A stretch of DNA of 64,000 nt from Halotia branconii CENA392 (lineage in GTDB: Bacteria; Cyanobacteriota; Cyanobacteriia; Cyanobacteriales; Nostocaceae). Numbering within the stretch: the stretch's first letter is position 1; each line of letters starts with the position of its first letter. A program made the position numbers and the translations under genes. This document shows positions 56,778 to 64,000 of the stretch, one piece after another. Below the pieces are notes generated by a model. The model saw only the letters and a program-made list of their open reading frames with translations, was not told the origin of the DNA and did not search any database. The stretch spans positions 5,187,455-5,251,454 of the forward strand of contig NZ_CP124543.1 in NCBI RefSeq assembly GCF_029953635.1. Direction: 5' to 3'.

Positions 56778-57293
56778 TTACACCCCTCCCCATCGGTTAG
56801 TAAAAATCAACTGTTGTTGGGCGATCGCTTCTGGAGATGTTTCATAAGTTACAACTTCCTCATTGATTGTAATACCGTTGTAGGTGAAGTTCATAGAACC
56901 AGCAAGATAATACCCGTCTCCCAGGATACCTTTTGCATGAAGTTCTTCGGTAATGTGGAATCGCACGGGAACGTCCTGATAGTCAGTTTTGCCTTTGATT
57001 TGTTCAATAAATCTGTGGTTGTGAGAGTCGGGACGGGTAGCAATGTGTACAGTCGTTCCGCGTTCGGCTAGAGTAGCGAGGACTTGAGACAGGCGAATGC
57101 GGGAACGACTCCATGAGGGTTCTAAACATAGGAAGGTGTTAGCGGTGTTATCGATAACAGGGATGTCAGATATCCACGGAGAAACAAGCCATAGGCATTG
57201 GCTGGGGGTGATAAGTTCGGCAACGAAGATTGTTTGGAGTAAGTCAGGGATTTGGCGGGAACTTAGGCGGGAGTGAATATAGCGGGAAGGCAT
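56778..57293 (-). CDS. PLD-family nuclease-like protein (DpdK type), copy B
   Basis: A 171-residue protein with one HKD-type motif: EELHAKGILG (H-x-K near residue 125) followed by AGSMNFTYNGI (G-S-x-N near 141). An N-terminal LWLVSPWISDIP strand matches FWIVSPWVTNF in the protein at 45770-46270. It is a paralogue of copy A but clearly diverged. It lies 5 bp after the upstream small gene, so it belongs to the operon running from the AIPR or small genes toward DpdD-like. Role inferred as the nuclease-like component of a defence set. Confidence 0.75.
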   Translation of the reverse strand: MPSRYIHSRLSSRQIPDLLQTIFVAELITPSQCLWLVSPWISDIPVIDNTANTFLCLEPSWSRSRIRLSQVLATLAERGTTVHIATRPDSHNHRFIEQIKGKTDYQDVPVRFHITEELHAKGILGDGYYLAGSMNFTYNGITINEEVVTYETSPEAIAQQQLIFTNRWGGV

Positions 57294-57298
57294 TTAAT

Positions 57299-57733
57299 TT
57301 ATTCAATTTGAGCAGATTCTTGTTGTAAATTTTGGTACGAGCGCAAATATTCTAGAATCAGCAAGCGTAAGTAATCGAGCATTCTAATATAAGCTTTTAT
57401 TTGCTTGTAGTCTCCATTGGTGACAAAGTAAAATTGAGCAATAGCAGGAACATCAAAGACGTGCATAGTTTGCAAACGCTCAATAGCCTGCTGTTCATTT
57501 TCAATCCTACCCCTTGCCTGAATTTGACTGGCATAGCCTCGGATATCAACTGTTAACAGTTCGATTTCCTCTAAAATAGTAAATTCTTCATCGGAAGCAG
57601 GTGATAGAGAAGCTAATTTTTTTCGTTCTTCTTTGGTGTTTTTATAATCGTCAGTTAACTGCTGTAATAGATGAGTGATGTAGTTTCTGGTGATTTCAGG
57701 GTTTTGAGTATTGAGCGTTGCTTTAGTCATCAT
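57299..57733 (-). CDS. Hypothetical protein of the PLD-helicase set
   Basis: A 144-residue, strongly helical protein, with heptad-like segments (LLQQLTDDYKNTKEERKKLA) suggesting a coiled coil. The 5' end overlaps the previous gene by 11 bp and the 3' end is 5 bp from the PLD gene, so the three genes are translationally coupled. Family not recognised. Confidence 0.65.
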   Translation of the reverse strand: MMTKATLNTQNPEITRNYITHLLQQLTDDYKNTKEERKKLASLSPASDEEFTILEEIELLTVDIRGYASQIQARGRIENEQQAIERLQTMHVFDVPAIAQFYFVTNGDYKQIKAYIRMLDYLRLLILEYLRSYQNLQQESAQIE

Positions 57734-58067
57734 TTACTCCATAAGTGACTATTTTTTCAACACCAAAATTATCGGGACGTACAATTAAATATTCATTTCC
57801 TTTTCGATAGACTGCTGAACCATCTTGACGATATCCTGTTTTCGGAACTCTGACTGCTCTTTTTTTATTAAAGCTATGGGCTTTTCGCAGATATTTCAAT
57901 GGCTCGAATTCTTTTCTGGAAGCATGGTCTAAAATACTCTGAGCTACACTAATATAGGTAGAAGCATCCCATTCAGCCAGATACTGCTTTATTTCTGCTA
58001 CTTCCGCCTCGGTGTATCCTTCATATAACTGGGCTAGAAAGGGATCTACAGGTGTTTCATCCGGCAT
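57723..58067 (-). CDS. Hypothetical protein of the PLD-helicase set
   Basis: A 114-residue basic protein whose second half (KYLRKAHSFNKKRAVRVPKT) looks nucleic-acid-binding. Its 3' end overlaps the next gene by 11 bp. Not recognised. The 11-bp overlap supports a stable pair with its neighbour. Confidence 0.65.
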   Translation of the reverse strand: MPDETPVDPFLAQLYEGYTEAEVAEIKQYLAEWDASTYISVAQSILDHASRKEFEPLKYLRKAHSFNKKRAVRVPKTGYRQDGSAVYRKGNEYLIVRPDNFGVEKIVTYGVNDD

Positions 58068-58103
58068 CAGTTTTGAACTCTGGTTGGATTAGTCATAATA
58101 TTT

Positions 58104-58241
58104 TCACAATGCTTTAGTTCGTTCTTCAAAGCGAGACTGTAACTCATCGGTAAATTTAAAAAGATAAATATCACCGAATTCGCTCATCCTGATACCAGAA
58201 GAAATTAAGGATGAGGGTTGAACCATCAATTGAGTAGTCAT
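58104..58241 (-). CDS. Small ORF of 45 residues between AIPR and the PLD set
   Basis: It reads ATG to TGA without a break: MTTQLMVQPSSLISSGIRMS, then EFGDIYLFKFTDELQSRFEE and RTKAL. The second half (FKFTDELQSRFEERTKA) has the form of a short amphipathic helix seen in many cyanobacterial small proteins. It is on the same strand as, and 36 bp before, the next gene. No strong ribosome binding site is visible. Coding status is plausible, not certain. Confidence 0.45.
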   Translation of the reverse strand: MTTQLMVQPSSLISSGIRMSEFGDIYLFKFTDELQSRFEERTKAL

Positions 58242-58328
58242 TGTGTGTTCACAGTGCCTTTGGTTCTATTGTGCCTCAATTAATTGATAACCATAGCAGT
58301 GTAGGCGAGTACTATTACAATTAGTATC

Positions 58329-60089
58329 TCATTCGAGAGTAACTTTTTGATGTTCTTGTTCTGCTAAGTTTATTAACTTATCTGTAAAAAATTTACGTCT
58401 AGATAGCTGTCCATCTGTATATTTTTTATTCTTGAATTCAATAAGAGCAACATCAATAATAGATATTGCTTGTTTAAATATTTTAATTAATTCTTCTTCA
58501 TTTTGAATAATTTTTTGCAATTCAGCACAATAATTGTCTAATTTCTTCCTATTTATCTGAGTAAAATTTATATTTTTGGTGGCAATAAGTCTAAATATCA
58601 TTAATAAATGATATTTGTACCATCTTTTGTAACTAGAATCTACTTTTTTATACTTGAAAAGATTATCTAAAGAGTATAAAGCATAACAACTGATATAGTA
58701 TGGATAATAACTATGTCCTTCTACAAATATTTTTTTACTGTTTGTCTCATATAATTCACCATAATATCTATGTGTACTATGAGGTTCACATAGAAACATA
58801 GACATAAAACATCTAATTTGAATTGTAATGGAGACTATCTTACTTTTATCGATGGCAGGGGTTTGGTTATCATATTGCTTAGAACGTCTTTCGTAATATA
58901 ATCTACTATTTCCAGTGAAGCTAGCATAAAATTCCTCAAGATATTTCTGAAAAGGTAATAGTGATAAAAAAGCTTCTTGCTTAACCTCAGTTTGTCTATT
59001 AGTAGCTTTAATTATACGATTTGTTACTTCTTCATCGCTAGTAACTATAATTTTTAAAGGTAAAAATACATTATTATCCAATGATTCTTTATTGTTATAT
59101 AAAATATGGCTAGTTTGGCAACCATTAACAATCTGAAAGTCTCTAATAGTAAAATCGCTACCAGTTTTAAGAATAGATTTGGCTACAATTGTTATACCAT
59201 TGTTAAATAAAACAAACCCTCCTCTTCGACCTTCATCATTGATTGTGTCTGTAATCTCCTGATTTACTGGATTATTACCTTGGAAATCTCTTACATTATC
59301 ATTAAATAAATTTCTTAATAATGTACCGTCATTAGCACATATGAGCTTCAAATATTCTGTAGCTGGTAAAATTCCAATATAAGCTTCATCCACTTTATCA
59401 ATCTTAGGCAAGATAGTATGTTTGTCAAAATTTATTTTTTTATCTACTTTATTGCGTATTTCTTTATAAATAATTTTTAAATATTCTGCATCAACTGGTA
59501 CAAATTTAACTCCATTTTCACTTTCATCAAATAAATCTGTTTTTCTTAAAGTTTTTTCTCCTGCATTTATTCTTTTACGTAGATTAGAATCATTTTCCCA
59601 TTTACCAGTTGTTACGTAATACATTTCGCAAATGGGATTATGAGACATATCTATAGATAGATCATAAATATATTCTTTCAAATACCTTAAATTTTGAATA
59701 TCTTCGTTGATGTAACCTGATGTTTCTTTATCAAAAAAACTCTCTACCCCAAAAAGAAAGTTGCCGATTTTAGCAACGTCGAATTTATTACCTGATTTTG
59801 ATTGTATGAAAATAAATTTTACATCTAGTCTATGCAGTTTTGCTTTTAAATCGTCTACTTCTTCAGGTGAAAAAACCAGATTATCATTTACAATGATAGC
59901 GACACCATCAAGAGCCATATCGCCCCCACCACCTACACTGATATCTTCCAATGGAAATCTTTCAGGGTATAATCTTGATATAATGCAATAATTTACAAAA
60001 TATTCAAATAACTTGCTTTGTTCTAAATTTTCAGAAAAATTATATTCTTTACGAAAGTCATTCAAATAAGCCTCAATAATTCTGTCCAT
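58329..60089 (-). CDS. AIPR family protein (abortive infection phage resistance)
   Basis: A 586-residue protein with the AIPR hallmarks FVLFNNGITIVAKS (about 292) and FQIVNGCQTSHILY (about 317), plus an N-terminal region with SVGGGGDMALDGVAI and FIQSKSGNKF (about 97), a restriction-endonuclease-like D/Q-x-K arrangement. AIPR proteins belong to phage-abortive systems. The gene is unusually AT-rich relative to its neighbours, consistent with recent transfer. It stands between the helicase and the small-gene/PLD set on the same strand. Confidence 0.8.
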   Translation of the reverse strand: MDRIIEAYLNDFRKEYNFSENLEQSKLFEYFVNYCIISRLYPERFPLEDISVGGGGDMALDGVAIIVNDNLVFSPEEVDDLKAKLHRLDVKFIFIQSKSGNKFDVAKIGNFLFGVESFFDKETSGYINEDIQNLRYLKEYIYDLSIDMSHNPICEMYYVTTGKWENDSNLRKRINAGEKTLRKTDLFDESENGVKFVPVDAEYLKIIYKEIRNKVDKKINFDKHTILPKIDKVDEAYIGILPATEYLKLICANDGTLLRNLFNDNVRDFQGNNPVNQEITDTINDEGRRGGFVLFNNGITIVAKSILKTGSDFTIRDFQIVNGCQTSHILYNNKESLDNNVFLPLKIIVTSDEEVTNRIIKATNRQTEVKQEAFLSLLPFQKYLEEFYASFTGNSRLYYERRSKQYDNQTPAIDKSKIVSITIQIRCFMSMFLCEPHSTHRYYGELYETNSKKIFVEGHSYYPYYISCYALYSLDNLFKYKKVDSSYKRWYKYHLLMIFRLIATKNINFTQINRKKLDNYCAELQKIIQNEEELIKIFKQAISIIDVALIEFKNKKYTDGQLSRRKFFTDKLINLAEQEHQKVTLE

Positions 60090-60179
60090 ATTCGCTTTTG
60101 TCCTTACTTATCACTTTTGAACAAAAATCATAGCTATTAATGAAATAACTGCATATCTAAGTAGTAAATTTCACTCATA

Positions 60180-61052
60180 CTATTGTATGATTTCTCTCAG
60201 TCTCAACATCACCGTAAAACTACGGAGATACTGCTGCACACCCTCTACCACTGGATAAACTTGCAAAAACCCAAGTTCCATAGGTTCAACTGCCAAACTC
60301 AACATTGCTGACTTCAAATTTTCTCTCGCATCAGGAGGCGCTATCAGCGAAACCGAAGCACCTTGCTTAAACGCATCCTCTACCTGTTCGCGCCAGTTGG
60401 GTTCATCCAACCAAACTGTACGTAGGCATAGCCCGCCGAAGGCATCGCCCACTTGCAAAACATCCAGTAAAATTTCTCTATCTGCGTCGGGAATCACAGC
60501 AAAGGGATTATAAGAAGATAAAGCACGGGAACGCACGATATTTCCCCTTGCCCACAACAGCCCATAAATCACTTGAAACCGCCAATAGGGATTAGGCTGC
60601 ACTAAACCAAGATGCAACAACGCCCGATCCAATTGGTCATAGTTGCTGGCGACATGAGCAAACACCCTGGCATCAATTTCGATACCTAAACGCGCTTCTT
60701 CCTGATGCCACAAACGAATCAAATCCAGCAGCAGTTTATCCGTTTCTGGGGTACTTCCAGGACGCAAAACCCTTGCGTTAATTGCAGTCATCACCGGATG
60801 CGTTACCAAAATCCCCTCAGAGGACAGGACTTTGCGGAGGCGATCGCTTGCTTGTTTTAATTCACCATATCCGGCGGCGAACCGCACATCTGCCATTGCA
60901 TCGGCAACATCTGCACTAGTTTGGCTTAACTCCAGTAACCGCGTCAATTCCGAGTCCACAATCTCAAAATCCGCGGGTTCTAAAGCACTCCCCGCCAAGC
61001 GGAAAAAATTCGCCGGATCAGCAGCATAGCGCCGCAAGATTTCCTCAATCAC
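60180..61052 (-). CDS. DpdJ-like helicase, 3' part after a frameshift
   Basis: A 290-residue frame whose open reading extends 5' of its GTG start through WITESTIGGSGV to about 61137. ESTIGGSG-type motifs mark the C-terminal domain of DUF1998/DpdJ/DrmA-like helicases. It joins the 61341-61075 frame by removing one base near 61125-61142, giving DIDPARPRPPDAP in place of DIDPGPPASTRC. It is therefore the C-terminus of the helicase beginning beyond 64000, not a separate gene. A dispersed cyanobacterial repeat (60418-60449) adds about 11 in-frame residues. Confidence 0.7.
   Translation of the reverse strand: MIEEILRRYAADPANFFRLAGSALEPADFEIVDSELTRLLELSQTSADVADAMADVRFAAGYGELKQASDRLRKVLSSEGILVTHPVMTAINARVLRPGSTPETDKLLLDLIRLWHQEEARLGIEIDARVFAHVASNYDQLDRALLHLGLVQPNPYWRFQVIYGLLWARGNIVRSRALSSYNPFAVIPDADREILLDVLQVGDAFGGLCLRTVWLDEPNWREQVEDAFKQGASVSLIAPPDARENLKSAMLSLAVEPMELGFLQVYPVVEGVQQYLRSFTVMLRLREIIQ
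60418..60449. repeat. Dispersed cyanobacterial repeat inside the helicase gene
   Basis: CGTAGGCATAGCCCGCCGAA followed by GGCATCGCCC matches a repeat family common between genes in Nostoc relatives (GCGTAGCCCGCCGAAGGC type). Here it lies in the coding frame and adds VGDAFGGLCLR, which looks foreign to the surrounding protein. Confidence 0.55.
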
Positions 61053-61074
61053 CCCTGAGCCACCAATCGTAGAT

Positions 61075-61341
61075 TCAGTTATCCAAATTTCTTCTACTCT
61101 CTCGGAAATAGCAGGTGCATCTGGTGGACGCGGGCGGGCCAGGATCGATATCTAAAATCAGGTCGCCCAAATCAAAATGAGGACACAATTGTCCGCAAGC
61201 ATCCAGCAGCGCCCCTCCCAAGGTCGCTTTAAAACGTAAAGCTGCCCAAGAATGCCACTCCTCATCAGGTTCTGACCAGAGAATCGGTGCCAGGTCATTT
61301 AATATAGTTTGAATTATGTCTGCGTTGCCAAGTGCTAGCAA
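61075..61341 (-). pseudogene. Middle fragment of the DpdJ-like helicase
   Basis: It is in the same frame as the 61372-64000 part, separated only by a TAA at 61372-61374. The codons between them (IQGRQRVHDRL) read as normal helicase sequence. It carries DACGQLCPHFDLGDLILDID, typical of the region before the ESTIGG motif, and then runs into the frameshift. It is part of one gene. Confidence 0.75.
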
Positions 61342-61371
61342 TCTATCATGTACCCTCTGCCGTCCCTGAAT

Positions 61372-64000
61372 TTATTCCGGTGCAGATTCCCCTTCTTCCA
61401 GTAAGGTTTCCTCAACATTCAATGTTTGGAAGATATTGTCCAGAACCCTTGCCATTTCTTGACCCATATTTTCACCCAAAAGCGCTTCAAAAGCTTCAGG
61501 TAAGGAGATTTGGGCTGTTAAGGCGCGGTCGGTAAGCATCGATATATATATTTGATAAAGCCATTCCCGTTGAAAGACATTTGTTAATTCACACAATCTC
61601 TCATCTGTCAATACCCGATATCGGAAATATGCCGTGCGAAACGCCCGAATCTTCTCTTGATTGGCATCGCTGGGATTAATACTAAAATTAGGCGGAATCC
61701 GAAAGCGAAATACTAGACCGTCAACAGATTGGGCAAATCCCACAGCCGCCGAACTACCATCCTGTTTCTGGGTGAAGCGAATTGTTGTATCAAGTTCCTG
61801 GCCATTGTCGAAGCGGATGTTCGCATGGGATGCGATCGCAAACCGCCGTACTTCCACCGGCGATTGTTGAGTGTGAGTAAAGCAGCAAACTTCTGTAATA
61901 ATTTTGCACCAGGGGGAACCTTGAGGCAGTTCGAGTTTTATTCCCAAGTCGGGTGGTATGATTTGACTGCGCCATTCCAATTGGGCGTTAGAGGTAATTG
62001 AAATATCCCCCGGAACTTGGGTAGGATTTATTGCCCAAGGGCGAATGCAGCGAATATCTACAACTTGCCCATCTTGCCACAATTGAAAATACCCTGCTTC
62101 TTCAAACTCAGCACAATAATCTTCTACGGGTAATTCTTGTTCTCTTTGTTGCAAATCTAACGGAGCAATCCAGTGGGTTGCATAAATATGCTGCACCCCA
62201 AAACGGCGCGTCGCCCTGCCTGGGGTAAAGGTTTTCAAGGCTTGGACAATTGGCATAGAATTAACATCTGGCTCACTGTTGCGCGTCTGGGGTGGTGTAG
62301 TAATCGTTACTTCTGGCAACAGCAAGTCACTAAATAAGTTCGGGGGAACAAAATCAGGTAACGGGTCACGGGTTTGATAGTCTTGGTCTGATTCATCTGG
62401 TTGAATCGGAAGGCGCTTCCAACCAGACTCTAAACGCCGTAGCAAAGTAGGAAGAACCGCCATCATTAATGACCTGGGCGGTTCCCAAAGAATTGCTTCG
62501 ACTTCATCTTTGGTCAGGTGTAGTGCTGATTGTAGATATGTCTCTAAGTTACGTTGTCCTGCTTGTGTTTCGAGAATATTTTTGATTAGTTCTATTTCTA
62601 GTCGCTGACGGTTAATTAAGTAGAAATCAGTAGTAGCAAAGTCTCTCCAGACACTTCCTCTAGTTGTAGCTAATTGCTGTCCTACCCAATCCATCAAGGC
62701 GAAAACCGCTTGAATGCGGATAACATAGCGGTTGGCGATGGGAAGCGATCGCTTTTCTAAAACAGGGTTAAACAGCATATCGTAGCCTTGATAGGCAATG
62801 CGATCGCGTCCGTAATCAGAAAGCACTACTACTGTCCAAGGTCGCATAGTTCTGCGTCGTCCCGCCCGTCCCTTCCTTTGCAAAAAAGATGCCATATCTC
62901 GCGGTGCTTTGTGCTGAATGACACCTCCTACTTCTGGGTCATTAAATCCCACTTCTAGAGATGAAGTAGCAACAATTACATCTGCATTTGGGGTAACTCC
63001 GGTATCTTGGGAACTAGTGCGCCCAATACTTAAAGGCAGTTCCAAGCCATGACCGATTTCTTCGCATAGCAGCCAGGATTGTGCGGCAATTAGTCTTTCT
63101 CTACCATTAGCAGCACCATGCGATCGCAAAGCTGCCAATGGCTGTCGCCGTAGTAAGGGGCGACCCCAACTGTCTCGACCTTCGGCATCCAAAAGGTTGT
63201 GAAATAAGCGATTGGTAACATCTAAGTCATCAGTAAAGGCGAAAATACGGGAACCATAGAAACCTGGGCTGGGAGGGTCTTCAGATGGGTCGAGTACACG
63301 CCGCAGCAGCATCGCTGTTTGGATGCTTGTAGATAAAAGACTTGTCCCTGATACTGGGTCGCCTCTGAGAGCCAATTGATACTCCATTCCCTCAGCAATT
63401 AAGTCTTCACCAGGAGAAATTTCCTCCACTGAACCAGGCTTTAAGCCTGTAAGTTGGCTGAAAAACTCTGCTGCACTTTCTAGGGTTGCTGAAAGTCCAG
63501 TAAATTGGACTTTCTTGTTAATGATTCTCTGCCAACGCCGCAGCAGGTAAGCAACTTGTGCGCCGTGGATACCTGTATAAGTATGCACCTCATCCAATAA
63601 AACTAGCTGAGGCTTTTTCGCCGCCGCGATGCCAAATACATGACCGTAACGAGAGTCTCCCATAGACCGATTGAGCATTTCTGTGCTGGTAAAAACTAGG
63701 TCTGGGGGATTTTTCGCCATGCGATCGCGTGTCAAAATTACTTCGTCTTCTTGGATAACAGCACCGCAGGATGGCTTGAGACAAGAAAGTTGTTCTCTAC
63801 CCGCTTCCACATCAGCCCGTCGCCAAGATAGCGCACCTTCACATCTGGGACACCGCAGGTAAGGACAAGTAAACCCACCACTTTCAGCTTCCCATTTATA
63901 CTGTACCCGATCCAAAGTTGCGCTTTTGGGAGTTAAGCCAAAAAATGCACCTATGAGGATTTTACGTTTACCTTCTGCCTTGAGGACAGCATCGAGACGA
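61372..64000 (-). CDS. Large superfamily 2 helicase, DpdJ/DrmA-like (partial, 5' end off the window)
   Basis: The frame is open from the right edge (RLDAVLKAEGKRKILIGAFF, upstream of the first possible TTG at 63915), so the N-terminus and motif I lie beyond 64000. Visible parts: a four-Cys zinc site (CPYLRCPRCEG and LSCLKPSCG), motif II LLDEVHTYTG, motif III GLSATLES, motif IV-V segments (SSLEVGFNDPEV) and motif VI LQRKGRAGRR. This family (DpdJ, DrmA, DruE relatives) works in Dpd, DISARM and Druantia defence. The frame ends at a TAA at 61372, but helicase sequence continues in the same frame beyond it, so the stop looks like a mutation (GAA to TAA would restore it). Confidence 0.8.
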   Translation of the reverse strand, partial: RLDAVLKAEGKRKILIGAFFGLTPKSATLDRVQYKWEAESGGFTCPYLRCPRCEGALSWRRADVEAGREQLSCLKPSCGAVIQEDEVILTRDRMAKNPPDLVFTSTEMLNRSMGDSRYGHVFGIAAAKKPQLVLLDEVHTYTGIHGAQVAYLLRRWQRIINKKVQFTGLSATLESAAEFFSQLTGLKPGSVEEISPGEDLIAEGMEYQLALRGDPVSGTSLLSTSIQTAMLLRRVLDPSEDPPSPGFYGSRIFAFTDDLDVTNRLFHNLLDAEGRDSWGRPLLRRQPLAALRSHGAANGRERLIAAQSWLLCEEIGHGLELPLSIGRTSSQDTGVTPNADVIVATSSLEVGFNDPEVGGVIQHKAPRDMASFLQRKGRAGRRRTMRPWTVVVLSDYGRDRIAYQGYDMLFNPVLEKRSLPIANRYVIRIQAVFALMDWVGQQLATTRGSVWRDFATTDFYLINRQRLEIELIKNILETQAGQRNLETYLQSALHLTKDEVEAILWEPPRSLMMAVLPTLLRRLESGWKRLPIQPDESDQDYQTRDPLPDFVPPNLFSDLLLPEVTITTPPQTRNSEPDVNSMPIVQALKTFTPGRATRRFGVQHIYATHWIAPLDLQQREQELPVEDYCAEFEEAGYFQLWQDGQVVDIRCIRPWAINPTQVPGDISITSNAQLEWRSQIIPPDLGIKLELPQGSPWCKIITEVCCFTHTQQSPVEVRRFAIASHANIRFDNGQELDTTIRFTQKQDGSSAAVGFAQSVDGLVFRFRIPPNFSINPSDANQEKIRAFRTAYFRYRVLTDERLCELTNVFQREWLYQIYISMLTDRALTAQISLPEAFEALLGENMGQEMARVLDNIFQTLNVEETLLEEGESAPE

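Noticed and set aside
61075..61341. A separate small gene of 88 residues
   Set aside because: It is in the same frame as the helicase, separated only by one stop codon, and reads as its continuation.
61120..61380. Programmed recoding of the helicase
   Set aside because: There is no slippery run at the frameshift and the stop at 61372 has no clear stimulatory structure; simple mutation or sequence error is more likely.
44965..64000. A complete Dpd or DISARM system
   Set aside because: No DpdA transglycosylase, DpdC or DNA methyltransferase is visible; several genes are broken. Only a partial or derived resemblance can be supported.

Overview
The window comes from a filamentous, probably heterocyst-forming cyanobacterium (Nostocales). 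It carries a contiguous fraC-fraD-fraE set (septal junction genes), a DevBCA-type exporter, many GCGATCGC (HIP1) octamers, GGGGAAGCA-type short tandem repeats and an AT-leaning coding style. This assignment is from gene content read by eye; no database search was run.

Layout. (1) 0-8.2 kb, mostly core genes: a tandem-duplicated corrinoid adenosyltransferase-like P-loop protein, fraCDE with an NtcA-like site upstream, a short-chain dehydrogenase, a Gfa-type zinc enzyme and a caspase-like (metacaspase) protein. (2) 8.3-40 kb, one lipopeptide assembly line, all on the minus strand. It comprises FAAL-ACP-KS-AT (14.4-19.4 kb), ACP-aminotransferase-C-A-T (8.3-13.7 kb), C-A-T-E-C (33.8-40.0 kb) and a degenerate C-like domain-A-T-TE (27.9-31.9 kb). 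Accessory genes are a TauD/SyrP-type dioxygenase, a JmjC/cupin-8 oxygenase, an MFS exporter, DevBCA, a Ser/Thr kinase and an orphan copy of a FAAL C-terminal subdomain. The domain order predicts a beta-amino fatty acid joined to three amino acids, the second one D-configured and the third possibly hydroxylated. (3) 40.3-43.2 kb: a divergent sigma-like factor, a DUF1822 protein and a DUF4112 protein. (4) 43.7-64 kb: an IS-riddled defence island. It holds an IS630-type element, two small PLD-family nucleases, an ISL2-type IS5-family element sitting in a gene, a UvrD-like helicase that lacks its last motif, a DGQHR (DndB/DpdB-like) protein, an Mrr-like nuclease-NACHT ATPase, a DpdD-like protein, an AIPR protein and a large DpdJ/DrmA-like DEVH helicase. 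The helicase runs off the right edge and is broken by one in-frame stop and one frameshift.

How the genes work together. In the biosynthetic block, FAAL adenylates a fatty acid and loads it onto ACP. KS-AT adds one malonyl unit and the aminotransferase converts the beta-keto group to a beta-amine. The NRPS modules then add amino acids and the thioesterase releases the product. DevBCA and the MFS protein are the likely exporters. In the island, the PLD, DpdD-like, DGQHR and DpdJ-like proteins recall parts of the Dpd (7-deazaguanine in DNA) systems, but no DpdA/DpdC is visible here. They are interleaved with NACHT and AIPR genes typical of abortive defence. Several island genes show decay, so the locus as it stands may be only partly functional. 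Three MITE-like elements with imperfect terminal inverted repeats and a core of short tandem repeats are scattered through the window.
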